Shown here one piece after another: positions 35,399 through 43,741 of a DNA stretch of 64,000 bases (position 1 is the first letter of the stretch; every line of letters starts with the position of its first letter). The translations under genes were made by a program, and so were the position numbers. The DNA is from Acidobacteriota bacterium (lineage in GTDB: Bacteria; Acidobacteriota; Blastocatellia; Pyrinomonadales; Pyrinomonadaceae): contig JAHBSJ010000014.1 of the NCBI GenBank assembly GCA_019639155.1, positions 1-64,000 on the forward strand, given 5' to 3'. The notes under the pieces are model-generated. The model made no database searches and was not told the origin of the DNA. It saw nothing but the letters and a program-made list of their open reading frames with translations.

Positions 35399-36376
35399 AT
35401 GAGTAAGAGAATTTTCAGCGGAGCACAGCCTACGGGGCAGCTTCACATCGGCAATTATTTGGGCGCACTCAAGAATTGGGTCGCGCTGCAGGATGCCTAT
35501 GAATGCTTCTATTGCATCGTAAACCTGCACGCTATCACGCTGCCGCAGGAGCCCGCGACGCTGAAAAAGGCGACGCTCGACCTCGCACGAATTTATCTCG
35601 CGGCCGGTGTCGATCCTGAACGCTCGACGATATTTATTCAATCCGACGTCCCGCAACACGCCGAGCTTGCGTGGGTACTTTCTTGCATCGCTCGCATGGG
35701 CGAGTTAGAACGGATGACGCAGTTCAAGGATAAGGGCAAAGGTAATGCCGAACGTGCGGGCGTCGGGCTTTTCACCTATCCGATACTGATGGCGTCCGAT
35801 ATTTTGCTGTATCAAACGGACCTCGTGCCGGTCGGGCAGGATCAGAAGCAGCATCTGGAACTCAGCCGCGATCTGGCGGAGCGTTTCAATCGCGACTACG
35901 GTGAGACTTTCAAAGTGCCGGAGCCGTACATTCCGAAGGCCGGTGCGAGCATCAAGTCTTTGCAGGATGCTGAAAAGAAAATGTCGAAATCCGACGAGAA
36001 TCCCGCCGGTTCGATCTTCCTGCTCGACGACGCCGACACCATCACCAAAAAGATAAAACGCGCCGTCACCGACAGCGGCGTTGGCGTAGAATTTGACGAA
36101 ACTCGGCCCGCGATCAACAACCTGCTGATCATTTATCAGCTAGTGACCGATAAAACGGCAGACGAATGCGTCGCACATTTCGAAGGAAAAATGTACGGCC
36201 AGTTCAAGACCGAACTAGCCGAAGCCGTCGTCGAATTCTTGCGTCCTTTCCAGGAACGCGTGAAACAATACGACGACACGACGCTCCGCGAGATACTCGA
36301 CCGCGGTGCCGAAAGAGCTCGTTCAGAAGCATCGCGGACCTTGAAGGACGTGTACTCACGGACGGGCATAAATTGA
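35399..36376 (+). CDS. trpS: Tryptophanyl-tRNA synthetase
   Basis: 325 aa, class I. The HIGH-like PTGQLHIGNYLGAL and KMSKS (EKKMSKSDENP) motifs are both present, with DLVPVGQDQKQHLEL for tryptophan and adenylate binding. The ATG at 35399 is preferred over TTG at 35393. Length fits the family. Confidence 0.96.
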   Translation: MSKRIFSGAQPTGQLHIGNYLGALKNWVALQDAYECFYCIVNLHAITLPQEPATLKKATLDLARIYLAAGVDPERSTIFIQSDVPQHAELAWVLSCIARMGELERMTQFKDKGKGNAERAGVGLFTYPILMASDILLYQTDLVPVGQDQKQHLELSRDLAERFNRDYGETFKVPEPYIPKAGASIKSLQDAEKKMSKSDENPAGSIFLLDDADTITKKIKRAVTDSGVGVEFDETRPAINNLLIIYQLVTDKTADECVAHFEGKMYGQFKTELAEAVVEFLRPFQERVKQYDDTTLREILDRGAERARSEASRTLKDVYSRTGIN

Positions 36377-36452
36377 CTTGTCACTTGCAACTTCAAACTA
36401 ACCACTGGATAGAATTCAGTGACAAGTGTTAAGTGTGCAGTGGATAGTTAGT

Positions 36453-36800
36453 ATGAACATCACAGTTTACGAAAAACCAACGTGTACGACGTGTCGGCAG
36501 TTGAATAAGTTGTTTGAGTCGAAAGGGATCGATTGGCGGAAGGTGAATTATTTCGTCGAGCCTTTTACTGAACGGAAATTGACGGCATTGCTCAAGAAAA
36601 CGGGGATGCGGCCGTGGGATGTTTTGCGGCGGAATGAGCCGGACTTCAAACTCGCCGGCATTGATAACGAGTCATCGGACAAGGAAGTGATCGCGGCGAT
36701 GGTAAAATATCCGTCGATCATTCAGCGTCCGATAGTCGAGGTCGGCGACAAGGCTGTTTTAGCGAGGCCGATCGAATTAGCGTTGGAGATCTTGAGATAA
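36453..36800 (+). CDS. ArsC/Spx-like thioredoxin-fold protein
   Basis: 115 aa. MNITVYEKPTCTTCRQLNKL has a CxxC at the redox position of ArsC-like proteins. RPIVEVGDKAVLARP is the conserved C-terminal loop with Arg residues. Members are arsenate reductases or Spx-like regulators; the CxxC and surroundings look like the YffB/ArsC-like group. It overlaps the next gene by TAATG. Confidence 0.82.
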   Translation: MNITVYEKPTCTTCRQLNKLFESKGIDWRKVNYFVEPFTERKLTALLKKTGMRPWDVLRRNEPDFKLAGIDNESSDKEVIAAMVKYPSIIQRPIVEVGDKAVLARPIELALEILR

Positions 36801-37282
36801 TGCGATCAGTTCTTACCGTCGTTTGTATTTCTGTGTTTGCGTTCGCTTCGTGCGACCTTCGCAATGAGACAGCAAAACGCAGCATGGAGCGGTTTTCGTC
36901 CAGCCCGACCCCTCAATATTCGCCCGTTCCGACCGAATCGCCTGTGGATCCTGCGGATATTGCCAAGGCGGACACATCTCTGGAAGGAGAGCCTATCTAT
37001 ATCGATGGCCCCGACATGAAACGAACAGTCAATTGCACGAAATTCAACAGCGTAAAGGTAAACGGCAATTCGAATGTCGTTACCATCACCGGAGTTTGTA
37101 AACAAGTGATGATAAACGGCGACCGAAACCGGATCACCGCAGATGCCGCGGTGGAGTATGTTTTCAACGGCAGCGAAAATGTGTTGAAATATTCGAGATT
37201 CGTTAACGGCAAGCGCCCGACTATCACACAAAACCGCGAGGGCAACTCCATCGAGAGGAAACCGACGGAAACAAAGAAATAA
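36800..37282 (+). CDS. DUF3060-type lipoprotein
   Basis: 160 aa. Lipoprotein signal ends AFASC (Cys at residue 18). A Ser/Pro/Thr-rich linker leads to a beta-helical repeat with Asn/Gly/Val spacing: VKVNGNSNVVTITGVCKQVMI and NGDRNRITADAAVEYVFNGS (repeats continue to about residue 130), as in DUF3060 proteins. The tail is Lys/Thr-rich. It starts inside the stop of the ArsC-like gene. Function unknown. Confidence 0.78.
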   Translation: MRSVLTVVCISVFAFASCDLRNETAKRSMERFSSSPTPQYSPVPTESPVDPADIAKADTSLEGEPIYIDGPDMKRTVNCTKFNSVKVNGNSNVVTITGVCKQVMINGDRNRITADAAVEYVFNGSENVLKYSRFVNGKRPTITQNREGNSIERKPTETKK

Positions 37283-37286
37283 CGGA

Positions 37287-37688
37287 ATGTATACAAACGG
37301 AAACGGAAACGGCCATTACCCCAAACCAAAGAACGTTCTCGGCGGCGAGCTGGAACTTTGCTGCTCCGATCCGATGACGGGTTTCTATCGCGACGGGTTT
37401 TGCCGAACAGGCGTCGATGACACCGGCAGGCACACCGTGTGCATCAGGGCGACTGACGAATTCCTGGCATTCTCAAAAGCGATGGGCAACGACCTGTCGA
37501 CGCCAATGCCGCAATACGCTTTTCCCGGGCTGAAAGACGGCGACAAATGGTGCCTCTGCATGCTCCGCTGGCGTGAGGCTTTTGAGAACGGAATGGCACC
37601 GCAGGTTTATCTGCGGGCGACGCACGAACATGCACTTACCGTCATAGATCTCGACGACCTGAAACGCTACGCCATCGACGACGAATAA
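37287..37688 (+). CDS. DUF2237 family protein
   Basis: 133 aa. The family signature is strong: NVLGGELELCCSDPMTGFYRDG, then HTVCIRATDEFLAFSKAMGND, FPGLKDGDKWCLCMLRW and ATHEHAL (each conserved). Conserved Cys pairs suggest metal or redox chemistry, but the function is unknown. It lies 4 bp after the DUF3060 gene and directly before scpA. Confidence 0.9.
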   Translation: MYTNGNGNGHYPKPKNVLGGELELCCSDPMTGFYRDGFCRTGVDDTGRHTVCIRATDEFLAFSKAMGNDLSTPMPQYAFPGLKDGDKWCLCMLRWREAFENGMAPQVYLRATHEHALTVIDLDDLKRYAIDDE

Positions 37689-37689
37689 A

Positions 37690-38457
37690 TTGACGCAGGA
37701 ACCCGAACAATACAGCTTCGATTTTCATAGCGAGACGGCAGAGATCGTCCGCGATTCTGAGGAGTTGAAGGTGAAGATCGGCGATTTCGCCGGTCCGCTC
37801 GATCTGCTTCTTTTTCTCATCCGGCAGGAAAAGGCGAACATTTTCGACATACCTATCGCCAAGATCACTGACGAATACCTGAATTACATCCGCCTGATGA
37901 AGCGGCTGGACATCGCCGTCGCGGCGGATTTTCTTGTGATGGCGGCACAGTTGATCGAGATAAAAACCAAGATGCTGCTGCCTCGCGATCCGCTTTCTCA
38001 AGAAGAAGACGAGTCAGAGGACCCGCGGCAGGAACTGGTCGATCGGCTGCTCGAACACGAAAAATTCAAGACCGCGGCAGGAATGCTCTACGAACGTTCG
38101 ACGCTTGAGCAGGCAGTTTTCACGCGTGGCCCGATCGAGACTGACGAGACAAATGCTGAGATCGACGCGACGGTCTTTGACCTGTTGGGCGTTTTTCAGA
38201 AAATACTCGCCCGCCACGCCGAAGAAGTGAAAATGGAGATCGAGCGCGAAGAGATATCGCTCAGCGACATGATACGCACTCTAAAAGACCGGATCGCGGC
38301 GTTTGGCGAGGTGAGTCTTTTGGTATTCTTCGATGAGATGCAAAACCGCCGTGAACTTGTAACCGCGTTCATCGCAGTTTTAGAGATAGTGAAGAACGGC
38401 GGTGTTTCGCTAAAGCAAAAAGGGACGTTCGGCGATATAATCCTGAAAAGTATCTAG
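37690..38457 (+). CDS. scpA: Segregation and condensation protein A
   Basis: 255 aa. Kleisin subunit that bridges SMC heads. KIGDFAGPLDLLLFLIRQEKAN and IAKITDEYLNYI are the N-terminal kleisin helix region; QLIEIKTKMLLPRDP and the C-terminal winged helix (LLVFFDEMQNRRELVTAFIA) complete it. A TTG start is inferred as no ATG lies near the conserved N-terminus. ScpB follows 11 bp later. Confidence 0.93.
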   Translation: MTQEPEQYSFDFHSETAEIVRDSEELKVKIGDFAGPLDLLLFLIRQEKANIFDIPIAKITDEYLNYIRLMKRLDIAVAADFLVMAAQLIEIKTKMLLPRDPLSQEEDESEDPRQELVDRLLEHEKFKTAAGMLYERSTLEQAVFTRGPIETDETNAEIDATVFDLLGVFQKILARHAEEVKMEIEREEISLSDMIRTLKDRIAAFGEVSLLVFFDEMQNRRELVTAFIAVLEIVKNGGVSLKQKGTFGDIILKSI

Positions 38458-38468
38458 TTCTGAAAACT

Positions 38469-39026
38469 ATGGAAGAGGCTGTTCAACAACAACCCGCACG
38501 CACTCCGGCCGAGCTTATGGCGTTGGCTGAGGCGTTGATATTCGTCGCCGATGAACCGATATCGACGCGACTGATAGCCGAAGTGTTGGGCGAAGACAAA
38601 GGAGTGATCGACGCCGCTATCGACGAACTTCGACGCGAATACGCCGAACGCGGCAGCGGGCTGCAGATACGCGAGATCGCCGGCGGCTGGCAACTGGCGA
38701 CACGCACCGAATTTCACGAAGAGATACGCACGTTCCTCAAAACACGGCCTTCGGCAAAGCTCTCGATCGCAGCTCTCGAGACGCTTGCGGTCATCGCCTA
38801 CAAGCAGCCTGTTACGGTTCCCGAAATACTAGAAATTCGCGGCGTCCAATCCGCATCGGCGATAAAAACCTTGCTCGACAAACGCCTCATCGTCGCGAAA
38901 GGTCGTAAAGAGACCGTCGGCCGCCCCATGATGTACGGCACTTCGAAAGAATTCCTGATCCAATTCGGGCTCAAAGACCTATCCGAACTGCCGAGCATCG
39001 AGGATTTCGAAGACTTGGTCCAGTAG
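38469..39026 (+). CDS. scpB: Segregation and condensation protein B
   Basis: 185 aa. Two winged-helix domains: ALIFVADEPISTRLIAEVLG, and SIAALETLAVIAYKQPVTVPEI, then GRKETVGRPMMYGTSKEFL. It dimerises and binds ScpA. With scpA it forms the usual scpA-scpB-rluB order. Confidence 0.94.
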   Translation: MEEAVQQQPARTPAELMALAEALIFVADEPISTRLIAEVLGEDKGVIDAAIDELRREYAERGSGLQIREIAGGWQLATRTEFHEEIRTFLKTRPSAKLSIAALETLAVIAYKQPVTVPEILEIRGVQSASAIKTLLDKRLIVAKGRKETVGRPMMYGTSKEFLIQFGLKDLSELPSIEDFEDLVQ

Positions 39027-39102
39027 CCACAGAGTTCACGGCGGCCATAGAAAGGGTCAGCCGCCTTGCCTCTGTGTTCTCTGAACTCTGTGGCAATTTC
39101 TT

Positions 39103-39819
39103 ATGCAGGAAAGACTTCAAAAACTCATCGCCCAAGCCGGTATCGCTTCTCGGCGTGCGGCGGAGCAGTTGATATTGAACGGCGAGGTCTCGGTCAACGG
39201 CGATATCGTAACCGAACTTGGGACCAAAGCGGACCCCAAAAAGGACCACATCAAGGTCCGCGGTAAGCTCATCAATGCCAAGCTGCAAAGCCGTTCGAAT
39301 ACTTACATTCTCTTAAACAAACCGAAAGGCTATCTTTCCAGCGCCGTCGACCCCGAGGGACGCAAACTGGTCACGGATCTTGTGAAAGGCAAAGGCAAGC
39401 TCCATCCCGTAGGCCGCCTCGATTATAACACCGAAGGCCTGATCATCCTGACGAACGACGGCGAATTCACTAACTTCGTTGCGTCGTCACGCAAGATACC
39501 AAAGGTTTACGAGGTAAAGGTGAAAGGCCTGCCGAATCGGAACGCGATAAACAAACTCCGCCGCGGCATTATGCTCGACGACGGTTTCAAGACCGCACCC
39601 GCGGACATTCGTGAATTGAAAACGACCGGAAACAACGCGTGGTTCGAGGTAACGCTGCACGAAGGCCACAACCAGCAGATCCGCAAGATGTTCGATGCGG
39701 TCGGTAATTCTGTTGTAAAACTCCGACGTATCCGCATCGGAAATGTCAGCGCACCGGAACTGCGCACGGGCCGCTGGCGTGACCTTACGAAAGAAGAGTT
39801 ACGCTCTCTTAAACCTTGA
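39103..39819 (+). CDS. rluB: rRNA pseudouridine synthase (RluB-type)
   Basis: 238 aa. N-terminal S4 RNA-binding domain (MQERLQKLIAQAGIASRRAAEQ) then the RsuA-type catalytic domain: LLNKPKGYLSS, VGRLDYNTEGLIIL with the catalytic Asp, and the C-terminal GHNQQIRKMFDAVG. It modifies 23S (or 16S) rRNA uridines. The spacer from scpB holds an inverted repeat CCACAGAGTTCA / TGAACTCTGTGG. Confidence 0.93.
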   Translation: MQERLQKLIAQAGIASRRAAEQLILNGEVSVNGDIVTELGTKADPKKDHIKVRGKLINAKLQSRSNTYILLNKPKGYLSSAVDPEGRKLVTDLVKGKGKLHPVGRLDYNTEGLIILTNDGEFTNFVASSRKIPKVYEVKVKGLPNRNAINKLRRGIMLDDGFKTAPADIRELKTTGNNAWFEVTLHEGHNQQIRKMFDAVGNSVVKLRRIRIGNVSAPELRTGRWRDLTKEELRSLKP

Positions 39820-39822
39820 GTT

Positions 39823-40263
39823 TTATTGTTTTAGGAGAGCCCGATGTTCAACCATCAAACAAAGGTCCTGCACCACCTTGATGCCGGCATCGGCGAGCCG
39901 TTCGGCAACATCATCATTCCTGATACCCAACTGAAACCACACTGCTTTCGGCTTTTTAGCGAGGATCTCGAAGGTATGCTTTGAAATGTCGCGCCCACGG
40001 CGGAAAACGTTCAGCAGGTCGATCTCGCCGGGAACCTGCATCAGGTCGCGATGAACGGGCTGGCACAAGATCTCAGTCACGTCGGGATAATAAACAGGCA
40101 CCGGAACTATCTCGTAACCATTCTCCTGCATGTATCTCGGGACGTAATGAGCAGGCTGCGCGGCATGGTCATCCGGCTTGATGCCCAAGACCGCAATGCG
40201 TTTCACAGAAGAAAGCAGCTCCCTGATCTCGTCGTCCGTTGTGAGATAGTTTGGGTGGTCCAT
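39823..40263 (-). CDS. CoA-binding domain protein (YccU-like)
   Basis: 146 aa, one Rossmann CoA-binding domain: SVKRIAVLGIKPDDHAAQPAHY, then VPVPVYYPDVTEILCQPVHRDL, and KAVWFQLGIRNDDVAERLADAG. The small family binds CoA; its role is unknown. It is convergent with rluB, 3 bp apart. Confidence 0.88.
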   Translation of the reverse strand: MDHPNYLTTDDEIRELLSSVKRIAVLGIKPDDHAAQPAHYVPRYMQENGYEIVPVPVYYPDVTEILCQPVHRDLMQVPGEIDLLNVFRRGRDISKHTFEILAKKPKAVWFQLGIRNDDVAERLADAGIKVVQDLCLMVEHRALLKQ

Positions 40264-40394
40264 AGGTCGATTTTAGGCTGAACGCGAAAAATTGACAATT
40301 GCCCTTCTCCCGATTCCCTGCCGCATCCGCCCGCCAAATTGCCACGAAACCTATCGATATGACAAGATAAACGCTTGTTTCCGCCGAACGCATT

Positions 40395-41540
40395 ATGAAT
40401 TTTGAACTTTCCGAAGAGCAGCTACAGATCAAGTACAGCATCCGCGAATTCGCTGAGAGCGAGATCCTTCCCAACGTAATGGAATGGGACGAAACGCAGC
40501 ATTTCCCTGAAGAACTGCGGCCCAAACTCGCTGAACTAGGTCTGATGGGCATCATTTTCCCTGATAATTACGGCGGTGCGGCGATGGGTTACGTGGAATA
40601 CGCGACCATTATCGAGGAACTCGGCCGCGTGTGCGGTTCGGTCGGCCTCTCGGTCGCAGCCCATAATTCGCTATGCTCGAACCACATTTTCATGTTCGGT
40701 TCCGAAGAACAGAAACAGAAATACCTATTACCGCTGACACAAGGCGAATCTTTCGGAGCGTGGGGGCTGACGGAATCGCAGGCAGGCTCAGACGCTTCGG
40801 GCACACGAACGAACGCGGTCCGCTCGAACGGCGGATGGAAGGTTAACGGGTCTAAGAACTTTATCACCCACGCCATCGCTTGCAACACCTTGGTTGCGGT
40901 CGCGGTTACCGACAAGGAAAAAGGCAACCGCGGCATTTCCGCGTTCATTTTCGACAAGTCGATGGAAGGTTTCCGATCGGATAAGAAAGAAAACAAACTT
41001 GGAATGCGTGCTTCCGAGACCGCATCGGTGGTTTTCGAAGACTGCTACGTTCCACAGGAAAATCTTCTCGGCAGCGAGGGCGAAGGCTTTTTGCAGGCAA
41101 TGCAGGTGCTCGACGGCGGGCGTATCTCTATTGCCGCATTGTCAGTGGGCATCGCTCAGGGAGCTTACGAAGCCGCGGTCAAATACGCGAAGGAACGTCA
41201 GCAATTCGGAAAGCCGATCGCCGAGTTTCAGGCAATCCAATTCAAGCTTGCCGACATGGCGACGCAGATCGAATGTGCCCGCCTTCTCACATTGCAAGCC
41301 GCAGCAACCAAAGACGGAGGCAAGCCTGTGACACAGATGTCCGCGATGGCAAAGCTCTACGCGTCGGAAACGGCAGTGCGTGTATCCGAAGAATCCGTTC
41401 AGATCCACGGCGGCTATGGTTATACCAAAGACTATCCGGCCGAGAAATTCTGGCGCGATTCTAAACTCTGTACCATTGGCGAGGGCACTAGCGAGATACA
41501 GCGGCTTGTGATAGCTAAGAATCTCCTGAAATCATTGTAA
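40395..41540 (+). CDS. Acyl-CoA dehydrogenase
   Basis: 381 aa, full family length. FAD enzyme that makes the trans-2-enoyl-CoA in beta-oxidation or branched-chain degradation. Seen: [37 protein letters not shown] (FAD site), [21 protein letters not shown], and [18 protein letters not shown] with the catalytic Glu in GEGTS. Length and motifs fit short-chain/isovaleryl-type enzymes; chain length is not known. Confidence 0.92.
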   Translation: MNFELSEEQLQIKYSIREFAESEILPNVMEWDETQHFPEELRPKLAELGLMGIIFPDNYGGAAMGYVEYATIIEELGRVCGSVGLSVAAHNSLCSNHIFMFGSEEQKQKYLLPLTQGESFGAWGLTESQAGSDASGTRTNAVRSNGGWKVNGSKNFITHAIACNTLVAVAVTDKEKGNRGISAFIFDKSMEGFRSDKKENKLGMRASETASVVFEDCYVPQENLLGSEGEGFLQAMQVLDGGRISIAALSVGIAQGAYEAAVKYAKERQQFGKPIAEFQAIQFKLADMATQIECARLLTLQAAATKDGGKPVTQMSAMAKLYASETAVRVSEESVQIHGGYGYTKDYPAEKFWRDSKLCTIGEGTSEIQRLVIAKNLLKSL

Positions 41541-41603
41541 ACTCGCAAACATTTTACCTTTCCTCGGCGTAATCAAACCGAGGAATTGTTCTTTGTAGAT
41601 AGT

Positions 41604-41633
41604 TGTTGCATTTATGCAACAGTATGTTATTAT
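41604..41633 (+). promoter_or_regulatory. Promoter with palindromic operator for the DinB gene
   Basis: An 18-bp perfect palindrome TGTTGCAT-TT-ATGCAACA (41604-41621) overlaps a -35-like TTGCAT (41606-41611). TATTAT at 41628-41633 is 16 nt downstream of it. The palindrome is the kind of site a repressor dimer would use. Confidence 0.55.
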
Positions 41634-41668
41634 TGCATTCTAGTTTTTTTTTCAAAAGGAGATACATT

Positions 41669-42196
41669 ATGAGCGAAGGTACAGCAATGGCAGCCGGCCG
41701 CCTGGCGTCGGCATTTTTGGCGGAATTGGAGAACGAGGCAAAGGTTGCGCGGCAATGTTTGGAACGCGTACCGGCGGACAAATTCGATTGGACGCCCCAT
41801 GAGAAGTCGATGACATTCGGGCGTCTCGCGGTTCATGTCGCAGAGATGTTCGGTTGGACGAAAATGACGCTGACAAGCGATGTTCTCGATTTTGCAGAAG
41901 CCGATTGGAAGGCGTTCGAGCCCGCGACGACCGAGGAATTGCTTGCATATTTTGACGAACAGGTCGCATCAGCAAAGGAAGTGCTTGCCAATACATCGGA
42001 CGAAACATTCATGACCGATTGGACGATGCGAAACGGTGAGCAGGTCTATTTCACGATGCCGAAGGTTGCCGTGATGCGCACCTTCGTGATGAACCACATA
42101 ATTCACCATCGCGGCCAACTTTCGGTTTATCTGCGATTGAACGACATACCCGTGCCCTCTATTTATGGGCCATCGGCAGACGAAGGGCAGATGTAA
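41669..42196 (+). CDS. DinB-family four-helix protein
   Basis: 175 aa. Putative metal-dependent protein of the DinB/YfiT superfamily (Bacillus DinB, thiol transferases). RLAVHVAEMFGW and VMNHIIHHRGQLSVYLR supply the three His metal ligands typical of the fold. AAAAGGAGAT precedes ATG 41669, which rules out upstream starts. It has its own terminator, and the palindrome upstream suggests specific repression. Confidence 0.85.
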   Translation: MSEGTAMAAGRLASAFLAELENEAKVARQCLERVPADKFDWTPHEKSMTFGRLAVHVAEMFGWTKMTLTSDVLDFAEADWKAFEPATTEELLAYFDEQVASAKEVLANTSDETFMTDWTMRNGEQVYFTMPKVAVMRTFVMNHIIHHRGQLSVYLRLNDIPVPSIYGPSADEGQM

Positions 42197-42222
42197 ACTG
42201 TCCCGACATTTAACTTTTGGAG

Positions 42223-42247
42223 AGGCGGGCTTCGGCTCGCCTTTTTT
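42223..42247 (+). terminator. Terminator of the DinB gene
   Basis: AGGCGGGC, loop TTCG, GCTCGCCT, then TTTTT, about 27 bp after the stop. Confidence 0.85.
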
Positions 42248-42282
42248 GTTAGATCAAAGAATGAGAAACTATCCTTTTGACG

Positions 42283-43233
42283 ATGGCATCAGAATTGATC
42301 CAAAAGTTACTCTCCGGTGACGCGCGGTCCGTAGCTCGGGCGATATCCGTGGTCGAACAAGGCGGCGCGGCGGCGGCTGAGTTGATGCGCGCCGTTTTTC
42401 CGCATACAGGAAATGCAACCGTGGTAGGTATCACGGGTGCGCCCGGAGCGGGTAAATCGTCGCTCGTTGATAAACTCGCTCTTTTCTATAAGGAAAAGGG
42501 CGAAAAGGTCGGCATCGTTTGTATCGATCCGTCTTCGCCGTTCTCGGGCGGAGCGATACTTGGCGACCGCATTCGAATGTCGACGCTTGGGCTTGATAAG
42601 AATATCTTTATCCGGTCGATGGCGACGCGTGGGAATCTCGGTGGGCTTTCGCGGGCGACTGTCGATGCCGTTGCGATATTGGACGCCGCGGGCTACAACA
42701 AGGTCATCGTCGAAACGGTCGGCGTTGGCCAAGACGAGGTCGAGATCGTTAAAACCGCAGATGTGTCTGTCGTGGTGCTTGTCCCCGGCATGGGCGACGA
42801 CATTCAGGCGATAAAGGCCGGTATCATGGAGATCGGCGATGTATTTGTAATAAATAAAGCTGATCGCGAAGGTGTCCTGAGAACTCAAAAAGAGCTTGAA
42901 GCGCTGCTTTCACTTGCTCACCGGCCCGATATGTGGCATCCGCCGATCGTTCCGACCGTGGCTACCGAAAATAAGGGCCTCGAAGATCTTGCGGCCGCCA
43001 TCGAAAAGTATGTTGGCTATACGGCGATGGCATACGGCGAAGAAATAGCCGACCGAAAAGCTTCGATAGCGAAATGGCGGCTCTTGGAATTGCTGCGGGA
43101 GCGGTTGCTGAACGAACTGCTCAACAGGAACGGCACCGAGAAGAACCTTGAACGGCTCGCGGCGGACGTTGCAGCGAAACGTATCGATCCGTACTCAGCG
43201 ATCGAGGAGATACTGTCAGAACCGCGCACATAG
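42283..43233 (+). CDS. meaB: Methylmalonyl-CoA mutase-associated GTPase MeaB
   Basis: 316 aa. G-protein chaperone that loads and protects cobalamin in methylmalonyl-CoA mutase. Walker A GAPGAGKSSL near residue 54, then VCIDPSSPFSGGAILGDR, NIFIRSMATRGNLGGLSRA, VETVGVGQDEVE and VINKADRE (NKxD). No mutase gene lies in the window. The epimerase gene follows by 23 bp, so both serve propionate/methylmalonyl-CoA conversion. Confidence 0.94.
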   Translation: MASELIQKLLSGDARSVARAISVVEQGGAAAAELMRAVFPHTGNATVVGITGAPGAGKSSLVDKLALFYKEKGEKVGIVCIDPSSPFSGGAILGDRIRMSTLGLDKNIFIRSMATRGNLGGLSRATVDAVAILDAAGYNKVIVETVGVGQDEVEIVKTADVSVVVLVPGMGDDIQAIKAGIMEIGDVFVINKADREGVLRTQKELEALLSLAHRPDMWHPPIVPTVATENKGLEDLAAAIEKYVGYTAMAYGEEIADRKASIAKWRLLELLRERLLNELLNRNGTEKNLERLAADVAAKRIDPYSAIEEILSEPRT

Positions 43234-43256
43234 TCAGGCCGCAATACCATAAACCT

Positions 43257-43652
43257 ATGAAGATCAACCATTTAGGAATCGCGACAAAAGGTATCGACGA
43301 AGCTTTGAAATTTTGGGAAAACGCTCTTGGTTTGGAAAATGTCCACACTGAAACCGTCGAGGACCAAAAGGTCCGCGTGGCAATGCTGCCCATTGGCGAA
43401 AGCCGTGTCGAATTGCTGGAGCCAACGTCCGATGACTCACCTATATCAAAGTTTTTGGAAAAACGAGGCGGCGGGATCCATCACATCGCTGTTGAGGTCG
43501 ATGATATTGAAGCATCTCTTGAACGTTTGAAGAATAATGGAGCCCGTCTGATCGACGAATCTCCTCGCATCGGTGCCGAAGGCTGCCTGGTCGCATTTGT
43601 ACACCCGTCTTCGACGAACGGCGTCTTGCTCGAGTTGGTTCAGATCAAATAG
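43257..43652 (+). CDS. mce: Methylmalonyl-CoA epimerase
   Basis: 131 aa, VOC fold. MKINHLGIATKGIDEALKFW and VAMLPIGESRVELLEP, then GIHHIAVEVDDIEASL and NGVLLELVQIK contribute the metal ligands (His, Gln/Glu, His, Glu). It interconverts R- and S-methylmalonyl-CoA. In an operon with meaB. Confidence 0.92.
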   Translation: MKINHLGIATKGIDEALKFWENALGLENVHTETVEDQKVRVAMLPIGESRVELLEPTSDDSPISKFLEKRGGGIHHIAVEVDDIEASLERLKNNGARLIDESPRIGAEGCLVAFVHPSSTNGVLLELVQIK

Positions 43653-43664
43653 ACACGTTTTCTG

Positions 43665-43693
43665 TTGGTAAAGCTCCGCGCGTTTGTTATCAT
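43665..43693 (+). promoter_or_regulatory. Sigma-70-like promoter for the parvulin gene
   Basis: TTGGTA (43665-43670), 17 nt, TATCAT (43688-43693). It lies 48 bp before the TTG start. Confidence 0.5.
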
Positions 43694-43741
43694 TCTCGTT
43701 TGGCATTTTTGCGGACTTTTCGCTAGTGAGGAATATCAGTT

